64,000 nt of DNA from DTPU01 sp963827855 (lineage in GTDB: Bacteria > Planctomycetota > Phycisphaerae > Sedimentisphaerales > Anaerobacaceae): the NCBI GenBank assembly GCA_963827855.1, contig CAWHBY010000002.1:2294001-2358000 (forward strand), written 5' to 3'. This document shows, in pieces, positions 1 through 9,498 of this stretch. Below the pieces are notes generated by a model. It ran no database searches, had not been told where the DNA came from, and worked only from the letters and a program-made list of their open reading frames with translations. The first letter of the stretch is position 1; each line of letters opens with the position of its first letter. Both the position numbers and the translations under genes were made by a program.

Positions 1-1139
1 CCCTGATCCGAATCGACACCAACCAGGGCATCTCCGGATACGGGGAGGTCCGTGACGGCGCCAGCGAGCGCTACGCCCTCATGCTCAAGAGCCGGATCCT
101 GGGCCAGAACCCCTGCAACGTGGAGATGATCTTCAAGCGGATCAGGCAGTTTGGCGGACACGCCCGACAGGGCGGCGGCGTGTCGGGCGTGGAGATGGCC
201 TTGTGGGACCTGGCAGGCAAGGCCTACGGAGTTCCGGTCTACCAGATGCTGGGTGGCCGATACAGGGACAAGGTGCGTCTGTACGCGGATACGCCGGATG
301 GAGGACCTGAAGGCCTCAAGAAGAGGGTCGAGCAGGGCTTCACGCTCCTGAAGATGGACTGCGGCATCAACGCGATCCGCAATGTACCCGGCGCATTGAG
401 CTACCCCACGCGGGAGACCCCCTGGCAAGGCGAGCACCCCTTCACGGCCATCCAGCTCTCCGACAAGGGCGCGGCCCTGATGGCCGAGCGGTTCGCCAAG
501 GCCCGCGAGCTCGTGGGATGGGAGGTCCCCATTGCGTCCGACCACTTCGGCCACATCGGCGTCAACAGTTGCATCACCCTGGCCAGGGCCCTCAAGCCGT
601 ACCAGCTCGCCTGGCTGGAGGACATGGTGCCCTGGCAGTACACGGAGATGCTCAAGGAGATCAAGGCCGCCATCGACATCCCCCTCCTGACCGGCGAGGA
701 CATCTACCTGCTCGATGGCTTCAGGCCCCTGATCGATCAGCACGCAGTGGACATGGTGCATCCGGACCTGGCCACTGCGGGCGGCATCCTGGAGACCAAG
801 AGGATCGGCGACTATGCACAACAGCAGGGCATCGCCATGGCCATGCACTTCGCGGGCTCACCCATCTCCTTCCTTGCGAACGTCCACTGCGCAGCAGCCA
901 CGGAGAACGTCATCGCCCTGGAGCACCACTCCGTGGACGTAGCCTGGTGGGAGGACCTGGTGACAGGCATCGACAAGCCGGTCAATGACAAGGGATTCGC
1001 CAGGGTCCCCCAGGGACCCGGCCTGGGCGTTGAGCTCAATCTGGACGTGGTCAAGGAGCATCTCGAGCGGGGGCAGGAGCTCTTCGGCCCCACGGATGAA
1101 TGGAACGAGACTCGCTCCAACGATCGGTTGTGGAGCTAA
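1..1139 (+). CDS. Mandelate racemase/muconate lactonizing enzyme family protein (sugar-acid dehydratase-like), 5' partial
   Basis: The frame is open from base 3 through the left edge, so the N-terminus is missing; 378 residues are visible. The fold is the enolase superfamily: an N-terminal capping domain (GVSGVEMALWDLAGKAYG) followed by the barrel. Candidate metal ligands in the visible fragment are Asp near 180 (ASDHFG), Glu near 206 (LAWLEDM) and Glu near 232 (LLTGEDIY). A His near 282 (AMHFAGSP) sits where sugar-acid dehydratases of this superfamily place a catalytic base. Known members dehydrate acids such as D-galactonate, D-mannonate or L-rhamnonate; the exact substrate cannot be read from sequence. 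The gene ends 23 bases before a symporter gene on the same strand, so the two are probably one sugar-acid uptake and catabolism unit. Confidence 0.9.
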   Translation, partial: LIRIDTNQGISGYGEVRDGASERYALMLKSRILGQNPCNVEMIFKRIRQFGGHARQGGGVSGVEMALWDLAGKAYGVPVYQMLGGRYRDKVRLYADTPDGGPEGLKKRVEQGFTLLKMDCGINAIRNVPGALSYPTRETPWQGEHPFTAIQLSDKGAALMAERFAKARELVGWEVPIASDHFGHIGVNSCITLARALKPYQLAWLEDMVPWQYTEMLKEIKAAIDIPLLTGEDIYLLDGFRPLIDQHAVDMVHPDLATAGGILETKRIGDYAQQQGIAMAMHFAGSPISFLANVHCAAATENVIALEHHSVDVAWWEDLVTGIDKPVNDKGFARVPQGPGLGVELNLDVVKEHLERGQELFGPTDEWNETRSNDRLWS

Positions 1140-1162
1140 GAGACTCTCTGCAGGGAGGACTT

Positions 1163-2494
1163 GTGGCATCTGAACGATCCTTTCTCAGGCACTTCGGGCT
1201 GGTGTTTGTCGTCTGCCTGGTGGTGATGGTGCCGGCATGGGCCACAGGCAATCGCACGGTGTTCGGCCCTGCGGTGATCACGGCCTTTGCCTCGCTGGCC
1301 CTGTCTTTCATGGGCCATCCGGTCCTCAGGTACTACGCCTTCACGGTCTGGGTCTTTGCGTTCGTCTCTGCCTCCATGATCTACCCCCATCTATTCCTGG
1401 TCTGGACTGCAGCAGGCCACTCGTTCGACTTGAAGGGGCTGATCACCCCCCTGCTGCAGATCATCACCTTTGGCATGGGCACCACCCTGAGCCTGGCGGA
1501 CTTCACCCGCATCTTCAAGATGCCGTGGCCCATCTGCATAGGCTTCGTCGCCCAGTTCCTCGTGATGCCGCTGATGGGCTTTGTCCTGGCCAAGGGCTTT
1601 GGATTCGAGGCCGGCATTGCCGCAGGAATCGTCCTGATCGGCTCCTGTCCCAGCGGAGTGGCCTCCAACGTCATGACCTACCTGGCAGGCGGCGACGTGG
1701 CCCTGTCCGTGACGATCACGTCCTGCACGACGCTGGCCGCCCCCCTGCTCACGCCTGTGCTCATGAAGCAGTTGGCGGGCCAGTTCATCGAGGTCAACCT
1801 TGTTCGCATGATGATCGACATCATCAACGTGATCATCGTTCCGATCGTGGCGGGCCTGATTGCGCACCGCATCCTGTATGGCCGGGGCCAACGCCTTGGC
1901 CAGGGCCCTGTGCTCGCGGCGATCGGCGCATCCGCTGTCCTGGCAGGCGCAGCCATGATCCTGTTTGTCCCTGACGTGATGGCGACCTTCCACGGCGCAG
2001 ACCTTCGCAAGGAGGGCCTGGTCGTGGGCCTGCTGCTGGTGGGCCTGGTGACCCTTGCCAAACTCGTGATCGCCGTGTGGCTCAAGGGCCCTGAGAACTG
2101 GATGGACCGCGTCCTGCCGACCGTGTCCATGGTGGCGATTTGCTGCATCATCGCGGTCATCACGGCCCGCTCTGCCAAGGACCTCAGGGAGGTGGGCCTG
2201 CTCCTGATCGGCGTGACGGTCATCCACAACGGCGTGGGCTACCTGCTGGGCTACTGGATGGCCAGGCTCGCGCGGCTGCAGGAGAGCTGGTGCCGTACAG
2301 TGGCCTTTGAGGTCGGCATGCAGAACGGAGGCCTGGCCTCGTCCCTGGCCATGAACACCCTCAATAACACCCAGGCAGCCTTGGCGCCCGCCATCTTCGG
2401 CCCCTGGCAAAACGTCTCAGGCTCGATCCTGGCCACATGGTGGAGGAGGAAGGCCAGGACTCAGAAGCCAGAAGGTGGGACGGTGAGAGGGTAA
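1163..2494 (+). CDS. BASS-family (bile acid:sodium symporter-like) transporter
   Basis: A polytopic membrane protein of 443 residues with about ten hydrophobic segments. The family hallmarks are GMGTTLSLADF in the middle and GSCPSGVASNVMTYLAGG, followed by a TSCTTLAAP crossover segment; these form the sodium and substrate site in BASS/SLC10 proteins. I place the start at GTG 1163 because CAGGGAGG lies just upstream at 1151-1158. An upstream ATG at 1100 would overlap the preceding enzyme gene and lacks such a site. Coupling to a sugar-acid dehydratase suggests an organic acid or sugar acid is imported rather than bile acid, but that is inference. The final ~30 residues are charged and cytoplasmic-looking. 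Confidence 0.88.
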   Translation: MASERSFLRHFGLVFVVCLVVMVPAWATGNRTVFGPAVITAFASLALSFMGHPVLRYYAFTVWVFAFVSASMIYPHLFLVWTAAGHSFDLKGLITPLLQIITFGMGTTLSLADFTRIFKMPWPICIGFVAQFLVMPLMGFVLAKGFGFEAGIAAGIVLIGSCPSGVASNVMTYLAGGDVALSVTITSCTTLAAPLLTPVLMKQLAGQFIEVNLVRMMIDIINVIIVPIVAGLIAHRILYGRGQRLGQGPVLAAIGASAVLAGAAMILFVPDVMATFHGADLRKEGLVVGLLLVGLVTLAKLVIAVWLKGPENWMDRVLPTVSMVAICCIIAVITARSAKDLREVGLLLIGVTVIHNGVGYLLGYWMARLARLQESWCRTVAFEVGMQNGGLASSLAMNTLNNTQAALAPAIFGPWQNVSGSILATWWRRKARTQKPEGGTVRG

Positions 2495-2512
2495 GAAGAT
2501 AAGAGGATCGGC

Positions 2513-2533
2513 GGTGACCGTTCCGCGGTCACC
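2513..2533. terminator. Hairpin in a convergent intergenic region
   Basis: A perfect 8-bp stem (GGTGACCG at 2513-2520, CGGTCACC at 2526-2533) with a 5-base loop lies between two convergent genes. There is no U-run directly after it on either strand, but a long pyrimidine tract begins about 25 bases further on. A shared bidirectional terminator is the likely role. Confidence 0.45.
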
Positions 2534-2556
2534 TAGAACCTCATACCCTCAATTGC

Positions 2557-2613
2557 TGCTTCTTACTTCTTGCCTTCCTGCCTTCTCACCTTCTTTCCTT
2601 CTTACTTCTCTGT
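2557..2613. repeat. Polypyrimidine tract (CTTC/CCTTCTT-rich)
   Basis: Nearly pure pyrimidine run on the plus strand, covering the 3' end of the minus-strand gene that stops at 2602. A purine-rich run of similar composition (about 2466-2507) sits on the other side of the hairpin, so the pair forms a loose inverted repeat around it. Confidence 0.5.
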
Positions 2614-5600
2614 TCTCGTCAGCCTGACGTCGTCGATATAGACCCTGCCTGCGCTGCTGGACTTGGGCGAGTTGCGGTCACCCACGCCGATGATCACCTT
2701 CTTGACGCTGCTCAGGTTCACGCCGGCCGAGCTGATCTCAGTTAACGGGATGTCCCACTGCGTCCACACACCCGTGGCGATGGCGGCAGTGTCGGGATTG
2801 CTGACCACCTTCATCTTGCCGGAGCTGTCCTGCACTGCCACGTAGAACGTCTCAGGGCTGTTGCCGCCCGTGGGCTGCGCCACGCCCCAATCCTGGGTCT
2901 GCCATCCGCCGCTGACGCCGCCCGCGGTCGCCACAGACGTGAACCGGGCCCCACAGGGCACGCCGGCCGCATGGCTGGTGACCGCCAGACCGATGTAGAC
3001 GTTGTTGGCCATGGGGATCGTCTGGGGATTGAACAGCATGGGCTTCCACACGGGGTTTGCCGCATCGGTCGAATAGTAGCCGTTGAACTGATTGCCCTTG
3101 CGCTCCACCTTGACCCAAACGGGCGCCCTCGCGCCAGTCTGATCCGGAGGCAGCGTCAACGTGGAGTCTGTGGTCGCTGCAGCATTCGCAGTCAGCCTGG
3201 CCTGGAAATGAACACCATTGGTCCCACCGTACACGATGTAGGCCCAGGCGGATCCCTCGGTCAGAGACTCGCGGATCATCACGCCCGCCTTGGACCAGAC
3301 GTTGGCATTGCCCAGGTCCTGGACGCGGGCCACGATGGAGCCATCGCCAGAAAGGGACTTGTAGGCGAACCTGCCCTGATCCGCGGCATTGTAGATGTCC
3401 GTGCCCATGCCGCTCATCACGATGGTGCCTGGAGCGGTCTCCAGAAACGCGGCCGCTACACCTCGGAAGTACAGGCTCAGCGTGTTGGCGCCGCCGGCCG
3501 CCCAGACCTGGGGGCTCGACCACTCGCGCTGGGTCTCGGAATAGAACGGGCCCTTGGAGTTGTCGTAGTTCATGGGCATGGACTGCCTGCCCGAGTTGAC
3601 GATGGACTGCTCTGCAAAAGGCGGGTTGATGTTGCCCACGGTCGAGCCTGTGCCGTTGCCTCCGGAGGCGGCCACGCTGCAGTCGGGAGATGCGGAATAG
3701 CCGAACCCATCAACCCAGGAGAAGAAGATCCGGTTGCAGGTGTCATCATAGGCCTCAAAGTCATCGACCACCGCATGGGGCGTCGTCGTGAAGGTCCACA
3801 GGTCGCCCTCCCAGATCTTCGGGGTCGCGGCGTCATTGACCTCGTTCACCTTCCAGGCGTAGGTCCTGCCGTACTCAAGGCCCAGTCCAGCAAGATCGAG
3901 GCTGTGTGAGGGGGTGGTCTTGACCGGAGAGCCTGCCTTGGCCAGGCTGTCGGCATCCGCAGCCAGATAGACCTCATGCCTGCCCGAAAACCGGCCGGGC
4001 CGCCAGTTCAGCGTGGCATTCAGGGCCACGCCCGCGGCTGCAGAGGCAGGGGTCGGCGAGTAGGCCTTGGCAGGCACGTAGAAGAACCGCACTTCGCTCA
4101 GGCTGGCAGACTGGCCGCCCCAAGTGGCCTGGATGGTCAGCTTGACAAAGCGTGCCCTTGCGCCGTTGAGGGACACGGTCGTGTTATGGACGTAGTCCGC
4201 GGTGCCGGTTCCCTGGTCGAACTCCGGGACATTGGATACCGCGGTCCAGGTCGTGCCGTCCAGCGAGGTCTCGATAGTCACGTCCTTGGCCCCAAACCCG
4301 ACCGCCAGCTCGACGGCCTGGTTGGAGTTCCACACCCACATCTTGTCCAAGACGTAAACGCTGTCGAACTCATACTGGATCCAGGTCGGCTGAGCCGCGC
4401 CCTTGACGCTCAGCCACATGTCCGCCGTCAGATTGGAGTGTTGGTCGCTGGCGTTCAGTCCGGAGCCGTCGACCGTCTTCTCGGGGCCGAAGCCAGCCAT
4501 CGCGCTGGAGGCCGTGGCCTTGACCGTGGCCTTGAGGGGATAGCTGTAGGGCTCGCAGGTGAAGTTCCACACAGAACCCTTGAGGATCGTGGAGTCAGCC
4601 GCGTTGACCTCATCGATCCGCCAGTAGTAGGTCTGGCTGAAGTTCAGCAGGTCTGCCGGGTCGAAGGCCGTGGCCGTCTGACCCTGGCTGACCAGAACGC
4701 CCAGAGCTACGGCCCTGGTGGCTGCATCGACGTCCGCCTCGCTGGTTCCGAAGTAGAGGTCGTGTGAGGCGGCAAACGGCCCGGCCGTCCAGGTCAGGTT
4801 CGTGTCCCTGACCACGTCCGAGGTACCGGGTGCCGGGCTTGGATTCTTGGCCTTGCCCGTGGGCTGTAGACCCTGCTCACCATCCCAGTAGATCTCGTCG
4901 ATGTAGAGCCGGGAGGCCTGGGGTGTCCCAGTGGGGCTCGCGATGATCATGCCGTTGATCGGATCCGGGTTCGCGGCCCCGAACGGAATGGCTGCTGCCA
5001 CCAGGTTCTCCGCGGCAGGCAGCGTCGGTGCGCCAGCAGGCCCGGCTGCATCGCTCTCATACAGGTCAAAGGTCTCAGCCGAATGATCCACGATCAGCCA
5101 GGCGTTGTACCACTTGCCCCTGGCAAAGCCCGTCTTCAGCACAGTCGTGCCGTCGGTCTTCACGAGGTTGTACCCGCCGGCATTGTCACTGATCACGCCG
5201 AAGCCCGCGCAGAAGCCTGCCGGGTGGTTGGTGTTCGTGCCGTTGATCGGGTCGCCGGTCGTGTCGGAGATCAGCCCTATGTAGGCCCTGGGAACCAGGC
5301 TGTCGGAGCGGACCATGAACCTGAAGAAGACCTTTCCCGCCCCGCCTGCCGCGATGGGCACATTGACGTTATTGAAGCCAAAGGCCCGTCCCCCGCCTGC
5401 ACTCAGATTGGCCACCCGGCACACCCTGCTGCCGCCGTTGTCCTCCACAACCACGTTTCCAGTACTGGCAGTCTCTGCGTCCCAGGTCCCTCCCATGATG
5501 CCCGTGCAGGCCAGGCCATCCGGCGATCCCGTCGGCATCGCGTCCCAGTTCTCGACCAGCTTGAAGTCAGCCCTGAGTGTGGCGCCAGCAGCCAAGATCG

Positions 5601-5649
5601 CAAGAAGACCCAGTGAACACGTGGCCAGATGCTTTGACAGTCTCGTCAT
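2602..5649 (-). CDS. Large secreted F5/8 type C (discoidin) and Fn3-like protein
   Basis: 1015 residues with a Sec signal peptide (MTRLSKHLATCSLGLLAILA). Order of parts: N-terminal beta-sandwich domain (about 25-265); Fn3-like domain (about 270-365) ending in a YYWRIDEVNA motif; F5/8 type C domain (about 375-525) with FGPEKTVDGSG and WIQYEFDSV; a second Fn3-like domain (TLNWRPGRFSGRHEVYL); then a binding-type sandwich starting VVDDFEAYDD. That last sandwich is interrupted by a second domain of the DUF1349-like kind (SKAGVMIRESL) and resumes near FYVAVQDSSGKM. No catalytic motif is visible, so it probably binds cell-surface or substrate polysaccharide. Start ATG 5649 is preferred over an in-frame TTG 15 bases upstream; GGGAG lies 8 bases before it. 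It is a paralogue of the protein at 58238-61252. It follows a prepilin-like gene and GH105-GH28 on the same strand. Confidence 0.85.
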   Translation of the reverse strand: MTRLSKHLATCSLGLLAILAAGATLRADFKLVENWDAMPTGSPDGLACTGIMGGTWDAETASTGNVVVEDNGGSRVCRVANLSAGGGRAFGFNNVNVPIAAGGAGKVFFRFMVRSDSLVPRAYIGLISDTTGDPINGTNTNHPAGFCAGFGVISDNAGGYNLVKTDGTTVLKTGFARGKWYNAWLIVDHSAETFDLYESDAAGPAGAPTLPAAENLVAAAIPFGAANPDPINGMIIASPTGTPQASRLYIDEIYWDGEQGLQPTGKAKNPSPAPGTSDVVRDTNLTWTAGPFAASHDLYFGTSEADVDAATRAVALGVLVSQGQTATAFDPADLLNFSQTYYWRIDEVNAADSTILKGSVWNFTCEPYSYPLKATVKATASSAMAGFGPEKTVDGSGLNASDQHSNLTADMWLSVKGAAQPTWIQYEFDSVYVLDKMWVWNSNQAVELAVGFGAKDVTIETSLDGTTWTAVSNVPEFDQGTGTADYVHNTTVSLNGARARFVKLTIQATWGGQSASLSEVRFFYVPAKAYSPTPASAAAGVALNATLNWRPGRFSGRHEVYLAADADSLAKAGSPVKTTPSHSLDLAGLGLEYGRTYAWKVNEVNDAATPKIWEGDLWTFTTTPHAVVDDFEAYDDTCNRIFFSWVDGFGYSASPDCSVAASGGNGTGSTVGNINPPFAEQSIVNSGRQSMPMNYDNSKGPFYSETQREWSSPQVWAAGGANTLSLYFRGVAAAFLETAPGTIVMSGMGTDIYNAADQGRFAYKSLSGDGSIVARVQDLGNANVWSKAGVMIRESLTEGSAWAYIVYGGTNGVHFQARLTANAAATTDSTLTLPPDQTGARAPVWVKVERKGNQFNGYYSTDAANPVWKPMLFNPQTIPMANNVYIGLAVTSHAAGVPCGARFTSVATAGGVSGGWQTQDWGVAQPTGGNSPETFYVAVQDSSGKMKVVSNPDTAAIATGVWTQWDIPLTEISSAGVNLSSVKKVIIGVGDRNSPKSSSAGRVYIDDVRLTRTEK

Positions 5650-5838
5650 GGCAGAAGCTCCCAATAGCGGCCATTAGGGTATTTGTGCAAACATAAGAAT
5701 GATGATACTACAATTGCGTCTTGCCTTGAATACCCAAATCTCCTGTTTGGTGACTTTTGTCGCGGCAGCATTGTCCTATCTCAATTTGAAACAGGACGAT
5801 GTGAATTGGGGCGGTAGCCAAGTTTTATGAGGTCAGGG

Positions 5839-6652
5839 CTATTGAATGGGCGTATAGCCGAGCCTGCCCCAGCAGGCCATCTGGACCATCTCCAGGTCTT
5901 TGTTGCCCGGCTGCGTCGAGTCTGCGCCCTGGCGGCCGCTGGCCTGCCATTGGTCGAAGTCCGCGCGCGTGACCTGGACCGTGCGGTAGTCGCTCCATTT
6001 CCAGTAGCCTGCGTGATTGTCGGCAAACACGGCATTGGTTCCATTGCCGTGCCTGCTCGTGGGCTGATCCCACCAGCGGGCCTGGCTGTACCAGACCGTC
6101 CAACTGGAGGAGCTCAGCCTGCCCTCATCCAGGAATAAGGCACGGTCTGCCGCCCTCTTGATCTGGGCCCTCTTGGTCACCCTCTGTGGCGACAGAGAGG
6201 TGGCTGCCACCTCGCCTGCGGTTGAAAGATCGTGTCCATTGATGGCATCGGGCAGCGCGTAGGTGACGACCTCGCCTCGTACACCCGTAGGGCACTTGTA
6301 GAGCTTCACGTCACCCACGTATCTGTACAGCCCGCCGTCCCGGATCCCCTGCAGCCTGGCCTTGGTGTCCGTGCTGGTGACGTAATAGACCCAGCACTTG
6401 AACGGCCTGCCCGGCCACGCGTTGCCCTCTGCGGCCGTAGAGGTACACCCAAAGACCAGACGCTCCTGGTGGTCATCGCTATAGAGGCCCCAGGCCAACG
6501 CGAGCTGCTTGAGGCTGGCCATGCAGCTCATCCGCTTGCCCTGCTCGCGGACGCGATTGAGGGACTGGCAGGAGGATGCCAAGAAGCACGGCGATGATGG
6601 CGATGACCACGAGTAGCTCGATGAGCGTGAAGGCCTGCCTGTTCCGACTCAT
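5839..6652 (-). CDS. Prepilin-type N-terminal cleavage (type II secretion pseudopilin-like, H-X9-DG type) protein, frameshifted
   Basis: Reading from ATG 6652 gives a classical class III prepilin leader, MSRNRQAFTLIELLVVIAI, followed by LLGILLP. The frame is then lost. The rest of the protein (LNRVREQGKRMSCMASLKQL onward) continues in another frame down to the stop at 5839. Removing one base (the A at 6564 on the plus strand) restores the common family sequence GILLPALNRVREQ, giving about 270 residues. The C-terminal half has the family's RHGNGTNAVFADNHAGYW segment. GGAGG sits 6 bases before ATG 6652. Such proteins are very abundant in Planctomycetota, are inserted via the hydrophobic helix and cleaved by prepilin peptidase, and their role is unclear. 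It lies 39 bases after the GH105-GH28 gene, probably in one transcript. A sequence error is the likeliest cause of the frameshift. Confidence 0.8.
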
Positions 6653-6691
6653 GTTCTGCCTCCATCAGATACGCATGTCCCCCACGCGCCT

Positions 6692-9329
6692 TCACTGCAC
6701 GACCGCCGGCGAATTGCGGCTGCGGCCCTTCTCTGCAGGCTCGACAGTGACGTTCCTGAACCGGATGGAACCTGCGCCAGCGATCATCTCTCCTGCATTG
6801 ACGCCGCGGAAGGTACTGTCCACAATCTCGATGTCGTCGATCGTGGCGCCGGGAAAGCCTGCCACCCACAGGACCCTGGGGCTCGACGCGCTGGTCACGC
6901 CTTCGAGCACGACCCGCCGCACGGACGGCCGGTACGGGCCCTTGACCCCTGTCTCGTAGAGCAGATCGATGGTCAGCACCGCCTCTGCCACCTGGCCGAT
7001 CTGTACGTTCCTCATGAAGACGTTCTCGATCGTCCCTCCGCGCCGGGCATTGGACTTGAACCTCAGGGCGCGGTCCAGGTTGGGACTGTCCATGCGGCAG
7101 TTCTCGACAAAGACGTTGCGACACCCGCCCGAGATCTCGCTGCCCATGACCACCCCGCCGTGGCCGTCCTTCATGGTGCAGCCCCGGATGATCACGTTCT
7201 CGGAAGGGACCCCCACCCTGCGGCCGTCGTTGTCCCTGCCGCTCTTGATCGCGATGCAGTCGTCGCCCGTGTCGAACACGCAGTCCTCGATCAGCACGTC
7301 TCTGCAGCACTCGGGGTCGCATCCATCGTTGTTGGGGCCATGAGACGCAATGCCCACGCCCCTGACCGTCACGTTGGTGCAGAGCACGGGGTTGATCTCC
7401 CACATGGGCGACCGCACGATCCGGACCCCTTCGATCAGGACGTTGCGACAGCGGTAGGGCTGGATGAAGCTGGACCGCAGGCAGTCGCCTTCGCCGAACC
7501 GCCGCTGCTGCACGGGCGTGTTCTGATCGACCATGCCGATCAGCCGGTCGCGGGCCGGCTGCTGGTGGGCTGAGCCCTGTGTCCAGCCGAACTCCTTCCT
7601 GCCCTTCCAGGGCCACCAGTGCTGATTGTCCGCCTGGCCATCCAAGACGCCGTCGCCTGTGACGGCGAGGTCCTCCTGGTCCAAGGCATAGATCAAGGGC
7701 GAGTAATTGTAGCACTCCATGCCCTCGAACCGGGTCAGGACCGCAGGCAGATAGGTAGCCGGATCGGTCCTGAATCGTAGCGTGGCGCCACCATCCAGGT
7801 GTAGCTCGACGCGGCTCTTGAGGTGGATGGGGCCCGTGATGAACACGCCCGCAGGCACGACCACCCTGCCGCCTCCTGCGGCTGTGCAGGCCTCGATCGC
7901 CTTGTGGATCGCCTCGCTCGAGTCTGCCAGGCCGTCTGTGGCCGCGCCGTACGCGGTGATGGGAAAGTCGCGGCGGTTGAAGGTCGGCGCCTTGATCCGG
8001 CCCAGGATCTCCGGGACCTGGGCCCACTCCGGCGCAGCCGCTGTCTTGGCAGGCGCGGTCGCCGCGGGTGCAGACCAACCTGCGGACGGGCTGGCGGTCT
8101 GGGTCAGACCGAGCAGGTCCTGCATCTCGATCCCTGCCAGGATGAACGGCCCGATGCCCTTGAGGTCGTTCTCGACAACCGCCTCCTTGAGGTAGTACTC
8201 GTACGACCCGTCGCGGCCATAGCCAAGGCCTGCCACCGAGCAGCACTGGGTCAGGCTGATCCTGCCTCCGGGATCCGTCTTGATGAGCCTGTGGATGATC
8301 CCTGTGTACCCTTTGACGACTGCAGGCACGATGTCACGGGAGAGAACGCCGCGATTGACGCCCTTGCCCATGCTGTACACGAACATGGCCGACGCAGTGG
8401 CCTCCAGGTAGTTGCCCTGGCGAGAGCCCTGGTCCACGACCTGATACCACAGGCCTGTGCTGGGATCCTGATGTTTGACCACCCCCGTGCAGAGCCTCTG
8501 CAGGATGCCCGCGACCTCAGGTCTGCCCGGATGATCGGCGGGCAGGAGGTCCAGGGTGTCCACCAGGGCCATGGCGTACCATCCGATCGCGCGGCCCCAG
8601 AAATTCGGCGATGTCCCTGTGGTCTTGTTGGCCCAGGACTGCTCCTTGCTCTCGTCCCAGCCGTGATAGAAGAGGCCCGTGGCCGGATCATAGGTATGGG
8701 CCGCAACCAGGCGGATCTGCTTGGCCACCTCGTCAAACGCAGCGGGCTCGTGGAATAGCCTTCCATACTCGGCGTAGAACGGGGAGCCCATGTAGAGGCC
8801 GTCCAGCCACATCTGGTGGGGATACCGCTGCTTGTGCCAGAAACCGCCCATCGCTGGTCCTGGGATGGTTGTTGAGCTGGCTTCGCAGCAGGGCTGCGGC
8901 CTTCTGGTATCTCTCTTCCTGGGTCAGCCTGTACAGGGCCAGGACAGTCCTGCCTGGAGCGAGGTTGTCGAGGTTGTAGTCCTCCAGCTTGTAGCCGCGG
9001 ATCTGGCCATCGCCGGCGATGAAGGAGCCGATCACGGCCTTCGGAAAGTCCACGTACGCTGCAGATGGAGCCCGCTCGTTGAGCCTGAGCAAGGACAGCG
9101 TGAAGAGGCCGACGGTGTAGTCCCACTTGGCCCTTCCGCCCTCCTTCCAGACCAGGCTCTCGCCCCGCCTGGCGATCTCGGAGTCTGCCATCCGGACGGA
9201 CCACTCCAGAGGACTGGCGCCAGAAAACTGGCTTGGCCCCTGCTGATCTGCGGCATGGACCGCGGATACCAACCAGGCTGATCCCCACAGCAAGACTGCA
9301 ACAACACAGCACTGCGACACACGGTTCAT
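6692..9329 (-). CDS. GH105-GH28 fusion: unsaturated rhamnogalacturonyl hydrolase plus polygalacturonase, frameshifted
   Basis: Starts at ATG 9329 (AAGGAG upstream) with a signal peptide MNRVSQCCVVAVLLWGSAWL. The GH105 part (about 30-380) contains RYPHQMWLDGLYMG; its Asp matches the general acid of YteR-type enzymes. The GH28 beta-helix follows (about 430-870) with all four family motifs: NNDGCDP, GDDCIAIKSG, GHGGVVMG and RFKSNARRG. The frame breaks in a CCC run at plus-strand 8847-8849. Upstream reads NNHPRTSDGRF and downstream reads GGFWHKQRYPH; dropping one base joins them as SDGGFWHKQ, giving about 878 residues. A polymer-cutting GH28 joined to a GH105 that removes unsaturated galacturonyl ends implies pectin or rhamnogalacturonan as substrate, probably in the periplasm or outside the cell. 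The cause of the frameshift is probably sequencing. Confidence 0.87.
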
Positions 9330-9498
9330 GTCCGTCTGGCTCCTTTCGATCTGGCTTAGGGTTCAATGGGCACATTCTACCGCTTCGAAGCAGTGCGTTC
9401 CAGAGCGTGCCCCGCTGCAGGGGATTCGGGGTTGTGATTGGAGGGCCACAGCATATAATCCAATCCACAGGGGACTCAGACGGACGTGGAGACGCCCC

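Noticed and set aside
1391..2410. Long open frame on the minus strand across the symporter gene
   Set aside because: Histidine- and glutamine-rich shadow of the membrane protein; no family motifs and no ribosome site.
5702..5730. Possible -35/-10 pair (TTCAAG, 17 bases, TATCAT) upstream of the F5/8C gene
   Set aside because: Plausible spacing, but a weak match in an AT-rich patch and planctomycete promoters are poorly defined; not supported enough to list.
6528..8246. 572-residue minus-strand frame over the GH28 region
   Set aside because: It is the wrong frame of the GH105-GH28 gene; its product is Arg/Gly-rich and resembles nothing, while the true frame has all GH28 motifs.
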